From Echinicola shivajiensis (GTDB lineage: Bacteria; Bacteroidota; Bacteroidia; Cytophagales; Cyclobacteriaceae), in the NCBI RefSeq assembly GCF_018642165.1, contig NZ_JAHHZM010000018.1, positions 1 through 64,000 on the forward strand: a stretch of 64,000 nucleotides of DNA, given 5' to 3'. The notes under the pieces were generated by a model, which saw only the letters and a list, made by a program, of their open reading frames with translations, did not search any database and was not told the DNA's origin. Below, one piece after another: positions 45,530 to 54,536 of this stretch. A program made the translations under genes and the position numbers. The first letter of the stretch is position 1, and every line of letters starts with the position of its first letter.

Positions 45530-47005
45530 ATGAAGAACATTGGGAATGTTTTAATTGGTTTATCGTTATTGATATTGAGTTCTACTTTTTTGAATGCCCA
45601 AAATTATGAGGCTAACTGGGAATCATTAGATCAAAGGCCAGTTCCGGAGTGGTTCGAAGATGCCAAGTTTGGTATATTCATACATTGGGGACCTTATTCA
45701 GTTCCTGCCTGGTCTCCCAAGGGCACCTATTCTGAATGGTATCAGTTCTGGCTTCAAAACAAAGCTCTTTTTGGAAATGGAAATTTCAAAGGTGATGAAG
45801 TATATCAATACCACAAGAAAACATATGGTGCACATTTTGACTACTATGAGTTTGGGGATATGTTTACTGCTGATCTGTTTGATCCGGAGGAATGGGCTGG
45901 ATTATTTGAAGAGGCGGGAGCCAAGTATATCGTACTGACCTCAAAACACCATGATGGTTATACCCTATGGCCAAATGAACAAGCCAATGATAGAGGGTTT
46001 GCGTGGAACAGTATGGAAGTAGGGGCAAAGAGGGATTTGGTAGGAGAACTGAGTGCAGCAGTTAAGAATACTTCTGTAAAAATGGGTCTTTATTATTCGC
46101 TCTATGAATGGTATCATCCATTATGGCTAAGTGATAAAGATAGATTTGTAGATGAACATTATCTTCCTCAAATAAAGGATTTGGTTCAAAATTATCAACC
46201 AGATATTTTATGGACTGATGGTGAATGGGAAATGGAAGGAGAGAAGTGGAAAAGTGAGGAGTTTCTGGCTTGGCTTTATAATGAGTCAGCAGCTAAGGAT
46301 AATATCTTGGTGAACGACCGTTGGGGTAAGGGTTTGAGACAAAAGCATGGTGGTTACTATACCACAGAATATGAAGCTGGAAAAGTGTTTGATAAACCTT
46401 GGGAAGAATGCCGTGGAATGGGTTTTTCTTTTGGGTATAATCAAAATGAAGATGCGCAGGATTATAACAGTACACAAGCTTTGATATTAATGCTTGTAGA
46501 TATCGTAAGTAATGGCGGAAACCTTTTGCTGGATATAGGACCAGATGCCAGAGGTAATATCCCTCCAATTATGCAAGAGAGACTTCTAGAAATAGGAGAG
46601 TGGCTGAAAGTCAATGGGGAGGCAATTTATGGAAGTAGGAAATGGGAAAGAGCAGCGCAATGGTCTGAAGGTGATAGGAGCATTGACCATAAAAAGGGAT
46701 ATTTGGGAGGGGATTATATCCTGAAGCAAACAATTGATCCTGCACCTGGTAAGGCCGTAAAAGAGCTTTTCTTTACTATAAAAGGTGATGACCTTTTTGC
46801 AATCAGTCCTAAATTTCACAAGAAACAGTTGGTGATAGATGATGTTAAAGTGAGCAAGGACACCAAAGTGAGTCTTTTGGGCCACGAGGGTGAATTGACC
46901 TATAAAGTGGAAAATAGGAAGTTGGTGATCGAGATGCCTGAATTAAGCAATGATGAACTGCCGTGTGAGAATGCTTGGGCTTTTAAGATAAGTCATATTA
47001 AGTAA
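45530..47005 (+). CDS. Alpha-L-fucosidase (GH29)
   Basis: A 491-residue secreted enzyme with signal peptide ending STFLNAQ. The GH29 core is clear: FEDAKFGIFIHWGPYSVPAW at the N-terminus, LTSKHHDGYTLW and the nucleophile Asp230 in ILWTDGEW. A short beta-sandwich domain follows the barrel. Retaining removal of terminal alpha-L-fucose from the target glycan is expected. The acid/base glutamate is not conserved in position across GH29 and was not assigned. The ATG at 45530 was chosen over a TTG two codons upstream. A GNAT gene follows 33 bases later on the same strand. Confidence 0.92.
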   Translation: MKNIGNVLIGLSLLILSSTFLNAQNYEANWESLDQRPVPEWFEDAKFGIFIHWGPYSVPAWSPKGTYSEWYQFWLQNKALFGNGNFKGDEVYQYHKKTYGAHFDYYEFGDMFTADLFDPEEWAGLFEEAGAKYIVLTSKHHDGYTLWPNEQANDRGFAWNSMEVGAKRDLVGELSAAVKNTSVKMGLYYSLYEWYHPLWLSDKDRFVDEHYLPQIKDLVQNYQPDILWTDGEWEMEGEKWKSEEFLAWLYNESAAKDNILVNDRWGKGLRQKHGGYYTTEYEAGKVFDKPWEECRGMGFSFGYNQNEDAQDYNSTQALILMLVDIVSNGGNLLLDIGPDARGNIPPIMQERLLEIGEWLKVNGEAIYGSRKWERAAQWSEGDRSIDHKKGYLGGDYILKQTIDPAPGKAVKELFFTIKGDDLFAISPKFHKKQLVIDDVKVSKDTKVSLLGHEGELTYKVENRKLVIEMPELSNDELPCENAWAFKISHIK

Positions 47006-47038
47006 TATTATTTCTCTTTTATCGATATAAGACAAATA

Positions 47039-47623
47039 ATGAGAATAGCAGAAAGAGAAGATAAAACCAAGGTGATTAGTATTTTGTGTAAGTCCTTTAA
47101 TGATAATAGGAGCGTGGACTATTTGATTAAAAAGGATTCGCAAAGATTTAAGAGGATTGCTGGCCTAATGGATTATTCTTATGAGAGTTGTAAACTTAAT
47201 GGCCAAGTTTATTTGAGTGATGATGAAAGTGCCTGTGCTTTAGTTCAATACATGGATTCAAAGCCTCCTCTCTTTAAGGCTATTATGTTGGATATTAAAT
47301 TGATTATTAGTACTATAGGTATAGCTAATATTCTAAAAGCACTTAAAAGACAATCAATCGTCAAGGGAAATTACCCTTCAGGTCAAATATTATATCTCTG
47401 GTATATTGGAGTAGATCCTGCTATGCAAGGAAAAGGAATCGGGACCGATTTATTGAATGAGGTTTTGAAATTGGGAAGAGATAACAATCAAACTATTTGC
47501 TTAGAAACTTCCACTGAAAAGAATGTTCCATGGTATCTAAAGAATGGATTTGAACTATATGGGAAAATAAACGATTTCGGATTTCCATTTTATTTTTTAA
47601 AGAAAATTTATAATTTAGGGTAA
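47039..47623 (+). CDS. GNAT-family N-acetyltransferase
   Basis: A 194-residue cytoplasmic acetyl-CoA-dependent transferase. The acetyl-CoA pyrophosphate loop is QGKGIGTDLL, preceded by LWYIGVDP and followed by LETSTEKNVPWYLKNGFELYGK, the usual last strand-helix unit. The acceptor cannot be told. It lies 33 bases after the fucosidase and could act on a sugar amine or be unrelated to glycan use. It is a small, ordinary family member. Confidence 0.8.
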   Translation: MRIAEREDKTKVISILCKSFNDNRSVDYLIKKDSQRFKRIAGLMDYSYESCKLNGQVYLSDDESACALVQYMDSKPPLFKAIMLDIKLIISTIGIANILKALKRQSIVKGNYPSGQILYLWYIGVDPAMQGKGIGTDLLNEVLKLGRDNNQTICLETSTEKNVPWYLKNGFELYGKINDFGFPFYFLKKIYNLG

Positions 47624-47781
47624 TTGCCCTATTTTGAGCATAAAATCATTTCAAAAGAGTGTTTTGGGATTATTACAAAGAAAAATATGTTACTAAAAGA
47701 AAATCAGTTAATTGTTAATTATTGGTTTTGAAAGTATTTTCCACATATTTGTTTAAACAAACCTACAAATTAAATATAAGC

Positions 47782-50094
47782 ATGAAAACCCAAGTTAACC
47801 TTCTGCTTACTGGAGTGTTAGGTGCTTTAATTTTAAGCTCTTGTAATTCTGGGACAGATACTAGCAATCCTATGGTAGCATCTGATCAGATAAGCTATAA
47901 TTTCCATATCCGGCCTATTTTGTCGGATAAGTGTTTTGCTTGTCATGGTCCAGATGCCAATAAGCGTGAAGCAGGTCTAAGACTGGATACTGAAGAAGGA
48001 GCCTATGCTGCCCTAAAAGATTCACCTGAGGAACATGTGATTGTTCCTGGAAAGGCCAAGGAGTCTGCAGTTTACCAAAGAATAAGTACTGAGGATCCTA
48101 GTATACAGATGCCTCCTCCTGATTCCAACCTTAAGCTCACTGAGGAAGAAATTCAGCTGATTAAGAAATGGATCAATAAAGGTGCTAAATATGAGCCCCA
48201 TTGGGCTTTTACTGCTCCTCAAAAAGCAGCTCTTCCACTTGAAGATGAATGGTGCCGAAATGAAATAGATAATTTTGCGCTCGCTCAAATAAAGCAACAT
48301 AAGCTCTCCCCAAATGAGGAAGCAGATGCTGCTACCTTAGTTAAGCGTTTGAGCCTTGATATTACTGGGCTTCCACCTAGTCCGGAATTGGTCGATAAAT
48401 ATCTGGATCTAAGTGGTGATAAATACGAAGCATTGATCGATGAGTTAATGGCTAAACCAGCATACGGTGAGAAACTAGCTGTACTTTGGATGGATGTGTC
48501 TAGGTATTCGGATAGCTATGGGTATCAGGATGATGAAATGCGTACCCAATGGCCATACCGTGATTGGGTAATTCATGCTTTCAATGAGAATATGTCCTAT
48601 GATCAGTTTATCACTTGGCAGCTAGCCGGGGACATGCTTCCAAATGCCACCAAAGAACAAATATTAGCCACGGCATTTAATAGAAATCATAAATATACGG
48701 AAGAGGGCGGTATTATTCATGAGGAATATAGGGTTGAATATATACTGGACAAGACCAATACATTTACCAAAGGAATTTTAGGAATCACCATGGAATGTGC
48801 CCAGTGCCATGATCATAAGTATGATCCTTTTTCCCAAGAAAATTACTATCAAATGTATGCCTTCTTTAACAACACTCCTGAAAAAGGATTTGAAGGAGAT
48901 GTTTCAAGAAGTAAACCTGCGAAAACCCCAATTCTGTGGATCAATAAAGAAGATACGGATCCAGAAGGTGTTTTAAGTTATTTGAATGCGCCGGATACTT
49001 CGCAGATCATGGTCTCAGTAATGGATGAGCTAGATACTTTACGTAAGACTTATATTTTAGATAGGGGAGTTTATGATGCTCCTACAGTTGAGGTACAGGC
49101 AGAAACTCCTCCATCCATCATGAAGTATGCTGAAGGATTGCCCAAGAACCGTTTGGGGCTGGCCAAATGGACAACAGATAAGAAAAACCCACTTACAGCT
49201 AGGGTGTTTGTTAACCTTGTTTGGCAGGAGATATTTGGACAAGGGATCGTAGCCACCGCTGGTGATTTTGGGATGCAGGGTGATTTACCTACTCACCCCC
49301 AACTATTAGATTGGCTGGCAGTGGATTTCATGGATAATGGCTGGAATATTAAAAGATTGATGAAGCAGATTTATTCTTCAGCTACCTACAGACAGTCTTC
49401 TGTGATTACAGAGAAAAAACTGGCTAAGGATCCTAGCAACCTTTATCTGGCAAGAGCCCCAAGATTAAGGTTGACTGCAGAAAATATTCAGGATTTGGTA
49501 TTGGCCAGCAGTGGACTTTTGAACAAAGAAATTGGTGGTATGAGTATTAAGCCTTACCAACCTGAAGGTCTTTGGGAGGCGGCTACTTCAGGAAGAGGTT
49601 CTTTAGCCAAATATGTTCAGGATAAGGGTGACAAGATTTACCGAAGAGGACTTTATCACTTTATCAAATTAACCGTTCCGCCACCAAAAGCGATCATCTT
49701 TGATGCCAGTAATCGTGATCGATGTGAGGTGACCAGAGGCAGGACCAATACGCCATTGCAGGCATTGGTGATGCTCAATGACCCATTTGTGTTGGAGGCA
49801 GCAAGAGTGATGAGTACCCAAATGGAAAAAGACGGTTTAAGTCCAGAAGAGGGGATTGAAACAGCTTTCAAAAAGATTCTTTGCAGGGATATTAAAGATG
49901 AGGAGAAGGATGTGTTAATGGAATATTATGCGCAAGAGAAAGAACGTTTTGAAGGCAAACCTGAGGTGATTGAAGAAAGCTTAGATATTGGCGAAAAACC
50001 ATTGTTGGAAGAAGGCGTCAGTGCAGAGTCGGCTGCTATGATGCAGGTAATCGTCTCACTTTACAATTTAGAAGAAACCATAACTAAGATTTGA
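47782..50094 (+). CDS. Planctomycete-type cytochrome lipoprotein (PSCyt1-DUF1549-DUF1553)
   Basis: A 770-residue protein. The lipoprotein signal ends LSSC (Cys21). A PSCyt1 domain carries the heme site CFACH (51-55). DUF1549 follows (from about 140, with LSLDITGLPPSPELVD), with a second CxxCH, CAQCHDHKYDPF (339-343). DUF1553 (NPLTARVFVNLVWQEIFGQG) closes it. The family often has an extra laminin/ConA-like insert that is absent here. It is a predicted surface c-type cytochrome of unknown reaction. The next gene starts one base after its stop, and the pairing DUF1553-DUF1501 is standard. The ATG at 47782 fits the leader; a TTG start 20 codons earlier does not. Confidence 0.9.
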   Translation: MKTQVNLLLTGVLGALILSSCNSGTDTSNPMVASDQISYNFHIRPILSDKCFACHGPDANKREAGLRLDTEEGAYAALKDSPEEHVIVPGKAKESAVYQRISTEDPSIQMPPPDSNLKLTEEEIQLIKKWINKGAKYEPHWAFTAPQKAALPLEDEWCRNEIDNFALAQIKQHKLSPNEEADAATLVKRLSLDITGLPPSPELVDKYLDLSGDKYEALIDELMAKPAYGEKLAVLWMDVSRYSDSYGYQDDEMRTQWPYRDWVIHAFNENMSYDQFITWQLAGDMLPNATKEQILATAFNRNHKYTEEGGIIHEEYRVEYILDKTNTFTKGILGITMECAQCHDHKYDPFSQENYYQMYAFFNNTPEKGFEGDVSRSKPAKTPILWINKEDTDPEGVLSYLNAPDTSQIMVSVMDELDTLRKTYILDRGVYDAPTVEVQAETPPSIMKYAEGLPKNRLGLAKWTTDKKNPLTARVFVNLVWQEIFGQGIVATAGDFGMQGDLPTHPQLLDWLAVDFMDNGWNIKRLMKQIYSSATYRQSSVITEKKLAKDPSNLYLARAPRLRLTAENIQDLVLASSGLLNKEIGGMSIKPYQPEGLWEAATSGRGSLAKYVQDKGDKIYRRGLYHFIKLTVPPPKAIIFDASNRDRCEVTRGRTNTPLQALVMLNDPFVLEAARVMSTQMEKDGLSPEEGIETAFKKILCRDIKDEEKDVLMEYYAQEKERFEGKPEVIEESLDIGEKPLLEEGVSAESAAMMQVIVSLYNLEETITKI

Positions 50095-50095
50095 T

Positions 50096-51550
50096 ATGGA
50101 AAAGGAAATATTAGAGCACGGATTAAATCAGAATAGAAGGAAATTTCTCTCCAAATTAAGTCTTGGTGTAGGAAGTATGGCATTGGGATCCCTATTGATT
50201 CCAGACCTGTTTAAAGGCAGTGCTGGAATGGAAGAAGATCTAATGGCAGCCATTCCCCATTTTGCCCCAAAAGCAAAAAGGGTAATCTACCTTTTCCAAA
50301 ATGGTGCCCCAAGTCAACTGGAAAGTTTTGATTACAAGCCAATGCTTAGGGAACGGATGGGTGAGGACCTTCCTGCTAGTATCAGGAATGGTCAGCGATT
50401 GACCGGGATGACAGCAGGGCAAACCAATTTTCCATTGGTAGGATCTTATTATGATTTCAAGCAATATGGTGAATCTAGGGCATGGATCAGTGATATGTTC
50501 CCTCATACAGCCAGTATTGTGGATGATATTTGCATTGTTAAGTCTATGCATACAGAGGCCATAAACCATGATCCTGCTTTGACCTTCTTTCAAACGGGGG
50601 CACAGGTGGGGAACAGACCAAGTATGGGTTCTTGGTTGAGTTATGGTCTTGGAAGTGAAAATAATAATTTGCCAGCTTTCTGTGTCTTATTGAGTAGGGG
50701 TAAAGGCAATGGACAAGGGGTATATTCAAAACTTTGGAGTAATGGGTTCTTGGATGCAGTGCACCAAGGCGTTCAGTTTTCCAATTCTGAGGATCCTGTT
50801 CTTTACCTTGGTGATCCAAATGGTATGAAAAGAGCGGACAGAAGAAGAATGCTTGATCAAATTTCATCTTTGAACCAAATATCCTATGACCAGTTTGGTG
50901 ACCCAGAAATTCAAGCAAAAATCCAACAGTATGAAATGGCCTTTAGGATGCAGACAGCTGTTCCTGAAGTAACGGATATTAGTAAAGAGCCGGATAGCAT
51001 CATTAAAATGTATGGTCCTGACTGCTTAGTGCCAGGTACTTACGCTGCCAATTGTCTGTTGGCCAGAAAACTGTCAGAAAGTGGTGTTCGTTTTGTTCAG
51101 CTTTATCACCAAGGATGGGACCAGCATGGAAATCTTCCAAATGAAATGGCAGGACAGGCCAAAGATGTGGACCAGGCTTCTGCTGCTTTAATCAAAGACC
51201 TAAAGCAAAGGGGCTTATTGGATGAAACCCTTGTGATCTGGGGAGGAGAATTCGGACGTACGAATTACTGTCAGGGCAAGATGTCGGTAGAAAACTATGG
51301 CAGGGATCACCACCCAAGAGCTTTTTCTATTTGGATGGCCGGAGGCGGAGTGAAATCCGGAATTGTACATGGTGAAACAGATGACTTTGGCTATAATATT
51401 ACCAAAGATCCAGTGCATGTTCATGATTTCCAGGCTACCGTACTTCACTTGATGGGGATCAACCACGAAAAAATGACCTTTAAACATCTTGGCAGAAGGT
51501 ATAGGCTTACAGATGTGGCGGGATCTGTGGTGAAGGAGATCATAGTTTAG
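50096..51550 (+). CDS. DUF1501 protein with Tat-type leader
   Basis: A 484-residue protein of the alkaline-phosphatase/sulfatase-like DUF1501 family. The leader NRRKFLSKLSLG (Arg14-Arg15) is a twin-arginine signal, so it is exported folded, probably carrying metal. The family core is visible (FQNGAPSQLESFDYKP, FGRTNYCQGK, GRDHHPRAFSIWMAGGGVKSG). Activity is unknown. It is a constant partner of the DUF1549/DUF1553 cytochromes, and the start lies one base from the previous stop. Together they probably act on one glycan-derived substrate at the cell surface. Confidence 0.9.
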   Translation: MEKEILEHGLNQNRRKFLSKLSLGVGSMALGSLLIPDLFKGSAGMEEDLMAAIPHFAPKAKRVIYLFQNGAPSQLESFDYKPMLRERMGEDLPASIRNGQRLTGMTAGQTNFPLVGSYYDFKQYGESRAWISDMFPHTASIVDDICIVKSMHTEAINHDPALTFFQTGAQVGNRPSMGSWLSYGLGSENNNLPAFCVLLSRGKGNGQGVYSKLWSNGFLDAVHQGVQFSNSEDPVLYLGDPNGMKRADRRRMLDQISSLNQISYDQFGDPEIQAKIQQYEMAFRMQTAVPEVTDISKEPDSIIKMYGPDCLVPGTYAANCLLARKLSESGVRFVQLYHQGWDQHGNLPNEMAGQAKDVDQASAALIKDLKQRGLLDETLVIWGGEFGRTNYCQGKMSVENYGRDHHPRAFSIWMAGGGVKSGIVHGETDDFGYNITKDPVHVHDFQATVLHLMGINHEKMTFKHLGRRYRLTDVAGSVVKEIIV

Positions 51551-51600
51551 TTAAATAATCATTCATGAGGGTGCAGTCTGCTCTGTTTTGAGCAGTAGGC

Positions 51601-53754
51601 ATGAGCTTAGTAGAATTAACAATGAACATTAGAAATAACCTACAGGGCTGGTTGGAAAACCTATTGATCGTTTTTTCCGGCTTAATTATCATATTTATTA
51701 TCGGTGGGGATAGGATGATGGTGCCTCCTATTTTGCAGGTGCTGGGTAGAAGTCATCCCTTGATTCTGCACTTTCCCATTGTATTAATGGTATTGGCATT
51801 AGTATTTGTTCTGGTACCTAATTTACTTCCTTCACCATATCAGCAAAAAGTAGCTAGATGGTCTTTATTGTTTGCCTGTTTTTTTGCGGGTGTTACGGTA
51901 TTGACTGGTTGGATGCTGAGCCAAGAAGAAGGCTATGAAGGGGATAACCTGGTGCTTCATAAATGGATGGGTGTAGCCGTGTTTTTCTTGGCCGTTATGG
52001 TTTATTTCTTAATGGAAAAACAGCCTAAAATGCAAAAAGGAATGGGCCTGGCTTTATTGTTGGTATTGATTGGTGCTGGGCATTGGGGAGCTAATCTAAC
52101 CCATGGCACTGACTTTTTGATGGCACCTATTGCTGGAAATGATGGTGTTCAGGTGAACTTGGAGGAAGCTGAAGTTTTCGCGCATTTGGTTCAACCTATT
52201 ATGGAGCAAAAGTGCAATTCATGCCACCAAGCAAGTAAAAGTAAAGGACAGCTAAGATTGGATGAAGTGGAGATGATCCAAAAGGGGGGCAAAAACGGTG
52301 TTCTGTTTGATGAAAAGAACTGGGAAAATTCTTTGTTCATGAAGCGTTTGGTAAAACCAATAGAGGAAAAGGGGCACATGCCTCCTAAAGGCAAGCCCCA
52401 GTTAAGTCCTGAGGAATTACAGATTTTGCAGGAATGGGTAAAAGGAGGATCCAAATATGATCAGAAATTAATTGATACAGGAGAGGAAAGTACTTTATTT
52501 CAATTGGCCAGTTTACAATTGGAAAAAGAGGCACCATTTGATTTTGAAGCCGCTGATGCAGATCTAGTAACCTCTTTAAATAATTTCTACAGAGTGGTAG
52601 AACCACTTTATCCAGAGTCACCGGCATTAGAGGTGTCTTATTTTGGAGCAAATGCATTTGATCCGGCTTCTTTGAAAGACTTGAAAAAAGTGAAAGACCA
52701 AATTGTTGGAATTAGCCTAAATAAGATGCCATTGAAAGAGGTGGATTTATCCGTATTAGCTGAGTTTACGAACCTAGAAGAACTAAAGCTTAATTTTTGT
52801 GATCTTGGTACTGAACAACTGAAAGTATTAGGAACCATGCCAAGATTAAGAAGTTTAACTTTGGCTGGAAATAAGCTAAGTCCTGAAATTTTCCAAACCC
52901 TTGCCAAAGCTGAAAACTTAGAGTATGTGTATCTATGGAGTACAGGGCTTAGTGAAGAGGATGCCAAAAGTTATCAAAAAGAATTTCCTCACGTAATGTT
53001 GGAATGGGGGTTCAGTGATGATGGGATAGTTTATGCCCTCAATCCACCACAGATCAAATTCGACAAGGAAATTTTCGACGAAAATGAAAAGGTAGAAATC
53101 AAGCATCCTATTGGCTCTGTTCAGGTATTTTATACCCTTGACGGTTCTGAGCCAGATAGCATTAACAGTTTGAAATATGAATCACCAATTGTAATTGATA
53201 ATACCTCAAGCATTAAAGCCAGGGCTTATGCTAAAGGTTGGACCAAGAGTGAATTGGTAGATGCTTATTTTTATAAATCAGGTATCCAGCCAATTGATGT
53301 AGATTTAAAGACTTCTCCTTCAGGCGAATATCAAGGTAATGGTAAAGCCACTTTATTTGATTTGGTAAAAGGAGATAGTAATTACGCTTCTGGTGATTGG
53401 TTAGGATTCAGGGATGAACCTATGATATTGGAAATTGGCATTCCTGAGGGGCAAGATGTTGAAAATATAGCCTTTAGTTTAATGTATCATGAAGAGGCCC
53501 ATATCTTTCCCCCGGTGAGAATATTGGTAGAGGGAAAAACTGGTGCTGGGGCTTGGGAAACCATCATACAGGAAACCCCAGAGGTGCCAGAAAAATCAAA
53601 AAGAAGCAGGATGAAACAAATTCTCTATCAGTTGGACCAAGCTAATTATGACAAATTAAAACTGACACTATATCCCAATCAGCACTTGCCTTCTTGGCAC
53701 AGAGGAGCGGGAGACAAAGGCTGGGTGTTTATAGATGAAGTGGTGGTGAATTAG
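51601..53754 (+). CDS. DUF2231/heme/LRR/CHB_HEX_C membrane cytochrome
   Basis: A 717-residue membrane protein. Four to five hydrophobic segments (about 20-165) form a DUF2231-like domain with HPLILHFPIVL. Next comes a c-type heme site, CNSCH (205-209), with the MPPKGKPQLSPEE ligand-type segment (Met about 260). A leucine-rich-repeat region (about 360-460) and a CHB_HEX_C_1-like domain (VFYTLDGSEPD) follow, and the C-terminus may bind carbohydrate. The first ATG (51601) or an ATG seven codons later may be used. It completes a three-gene module with the two upstream genes and probably passes electrons between them and the membrane. Confidence 0.85.
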   Translation: MSLVELTMNIRNNLQGWLENLLIVFSGLIIIFIIGGDRMMVPPILQVLGRSHPLILHFPIVLMVLALVFVLVPNLLPSPYQQKVARWSLLFACFFAGVTVLTGWMLSQEEGYEGDNLVLHKWMGVAVFFLAVMVYFLMEKQPKMQKGMGLALLLVLIGAGHWGANLTHGTDFLMAPIAGNDGVQVNLEEAEVFAHLVQPIMEQKCNSCHQASKSKGQLRLDEVEMIQKGGKNGVLFDEKNWENSLFMKRLVKPIEEKGHMPPKGKPQLSPEELQILQEWVKGGSKYDQKLIDTGEESTLFQLASLQLEKEAPFDFEAADADLVTSLNNFYRVVEPLYPESPALEVSYFGANAFDPASLKDLKKVKDQIVGISLNKMPLKEVDLSVLAEFTNLEELKLNFCDLGTEQLKVLGTMPRLRSLTLAGNKLSPEIFQTLAKAENLEYVYLWSTGLSEEDAKSYQKEFPHVMLEWGFSDDGIVYALNPPQIKFDKEIFDENEKVEIKHPIGSVQVFYTLDGSEPDSINSLKYESPIVIDNTSSIKARAYAKGWTKSELVDAYFYKSGIQPIDVDLKTSPSGEYQGNGKATLFDLVKGDSNYASGDWLGFRDEPMILEIGIPEGQDVENIAFSLMYHEEAHIFPPVRILVEGKTGAGAWETIIQETPEVPEKSKRSRMKQILYQLDQANYDKLKLTLYPNQHLPSWHRGAGDKGWVFIDEVVVN

Positions 53755-53832
53755 TGAGTGTATTTAGATTTAGTTCAACAACAATAAGATAACAATTCAG
53801 TGTGTTGAATTAGAATATGCGGAGATAAAATT

Positions 53833-53840
53833 TATTTTTG
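53833..53840 (+). promoter_or_regulatory. Candidate -7 box for the ECF sigma gene
   Basis: TATTTTTG matches TAnnTTTG and lies 67 bases before the sigma start. The nearest TTG (53805-53807) is 25 bases upstream, slightly far for a -33 box. Confidence 0.35.
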
Positions 53841-53907
53841 GCAAGTACAAATTCTTGGTTTAGCAGAAAAAATGGATTAGTATTGGGATAAACCCACAAT
53901 AATCCGT

Positions 53908-54441
53908 TTGATTTTGAGATCAAAATTAGAATTGATTTTTAAAGTGCATTACCAAGAATTGTGCTTATTAGCGAAGGCTTATGTCAATGACATGAGTGAA
54001 GCTGAGGATATAGTGCAGGATGTATTTGTTAAACTTTTGCTCAAGAATAATTTAGCTGATGTTGATTTTTTGGAGTTTTATGTGAAACGATCTATAAAAA
54101 ATGAATGTCTTAAACGATTGCGTGATAGAAAAACATTAATCTCCATTGAAGGTGAATTAATAGCTGAGGAAAATTTTTTAGTCAGAAAAGACGCTGAATT
54201 AACGGTCGAAAAGAAAAATTCCAAACTTTTAGCAGAAGTGAACAAGCTTCCGGTTCAATGTAGAAAAGTTTTTTTAATGTGCATAGTGGAAGAACTTACT
54301 TATCAAAATGTTGCTGATAAGCTTGAGATTTCAGTCAATACCGTGAAGTCTCAAGTCAAAAAAGCCTACAAAGTATTGAGAGAAGCTTTGGGGGAAACCA
54401 TTTTGAAAGGACTTATAGTCGCCTATCTATACATTTTTTAA
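53908..54441 (+). CDS. ECF-type RNA polymerase sigma factor
   Basis: A 177-residue sigma-70 family ECF factor. Region 2 is at the start (LIFKVHYQELCLLAKAYVND, EAEDIVQDVFVKLL) and region 4 at the end (LPVQCRKVFLMCIVEELTYQ, NVADKLEISVNTVKSQVKKA). Lacking an ATG before residue 29, it must start at TTG (53908) or a second TTG two codons later. It is the first gene of an ECF/FecR/SusC/SusD set, so it should turn on the glycan genes when SusC senses substrate. Confidence 0.9.
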   Translation: MILRSKLELIFKVHYQELCLLAKAYVNDMSEAEDIVQDVFVKLLLKNNLADVDFLEFYVKRSIKNECLKRLRDRKTLISIEGELIAEENFLVRKDAELTVEKKNSKLLAEVNKLPVQCRKVFLMCIVEELTYQNVADKLEISVNTVKSQVKKAYKVLREALGETILKGLIVAYLYIF

Positions 54442-54450
54442 ATAGTTTAA

Positions 54451-54465
54451 TTTTTTTTTTTTTTT
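54451..54465 (+). repeat. Run of 15 T between sigma and anti-sigma genes
   Basis: A pure T15 tract lies ten bases after the sigma stop and 72 before the anti-sigma ATG. No stem precedes it, so it is not a classic terminator. Tracts of this length vary in length during replication. Confidence 0.7.
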
Positions 54466-54536
54466 CAAAAATTCGTCACCCTGTTTTCCTGTTTTTGGAT
54501 CTTATAAACAAAAGCAATAATTCAATTACGATTAGA

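Noticed and set aside
47617-47630. AGGG-TAATTG-CCCT hairpin after the GNAT gene
   Set aside because: It has only four pairs and overlaps the stop codon, so it is too weak to call a terminator.
53774-53809. TTCAACA / TGTTGAA inverted repeat after the DUF2231 gene
   Set aside because: The seven-base arms and 22-base loop are weak, and no T-tract follows, so no terminator is called.
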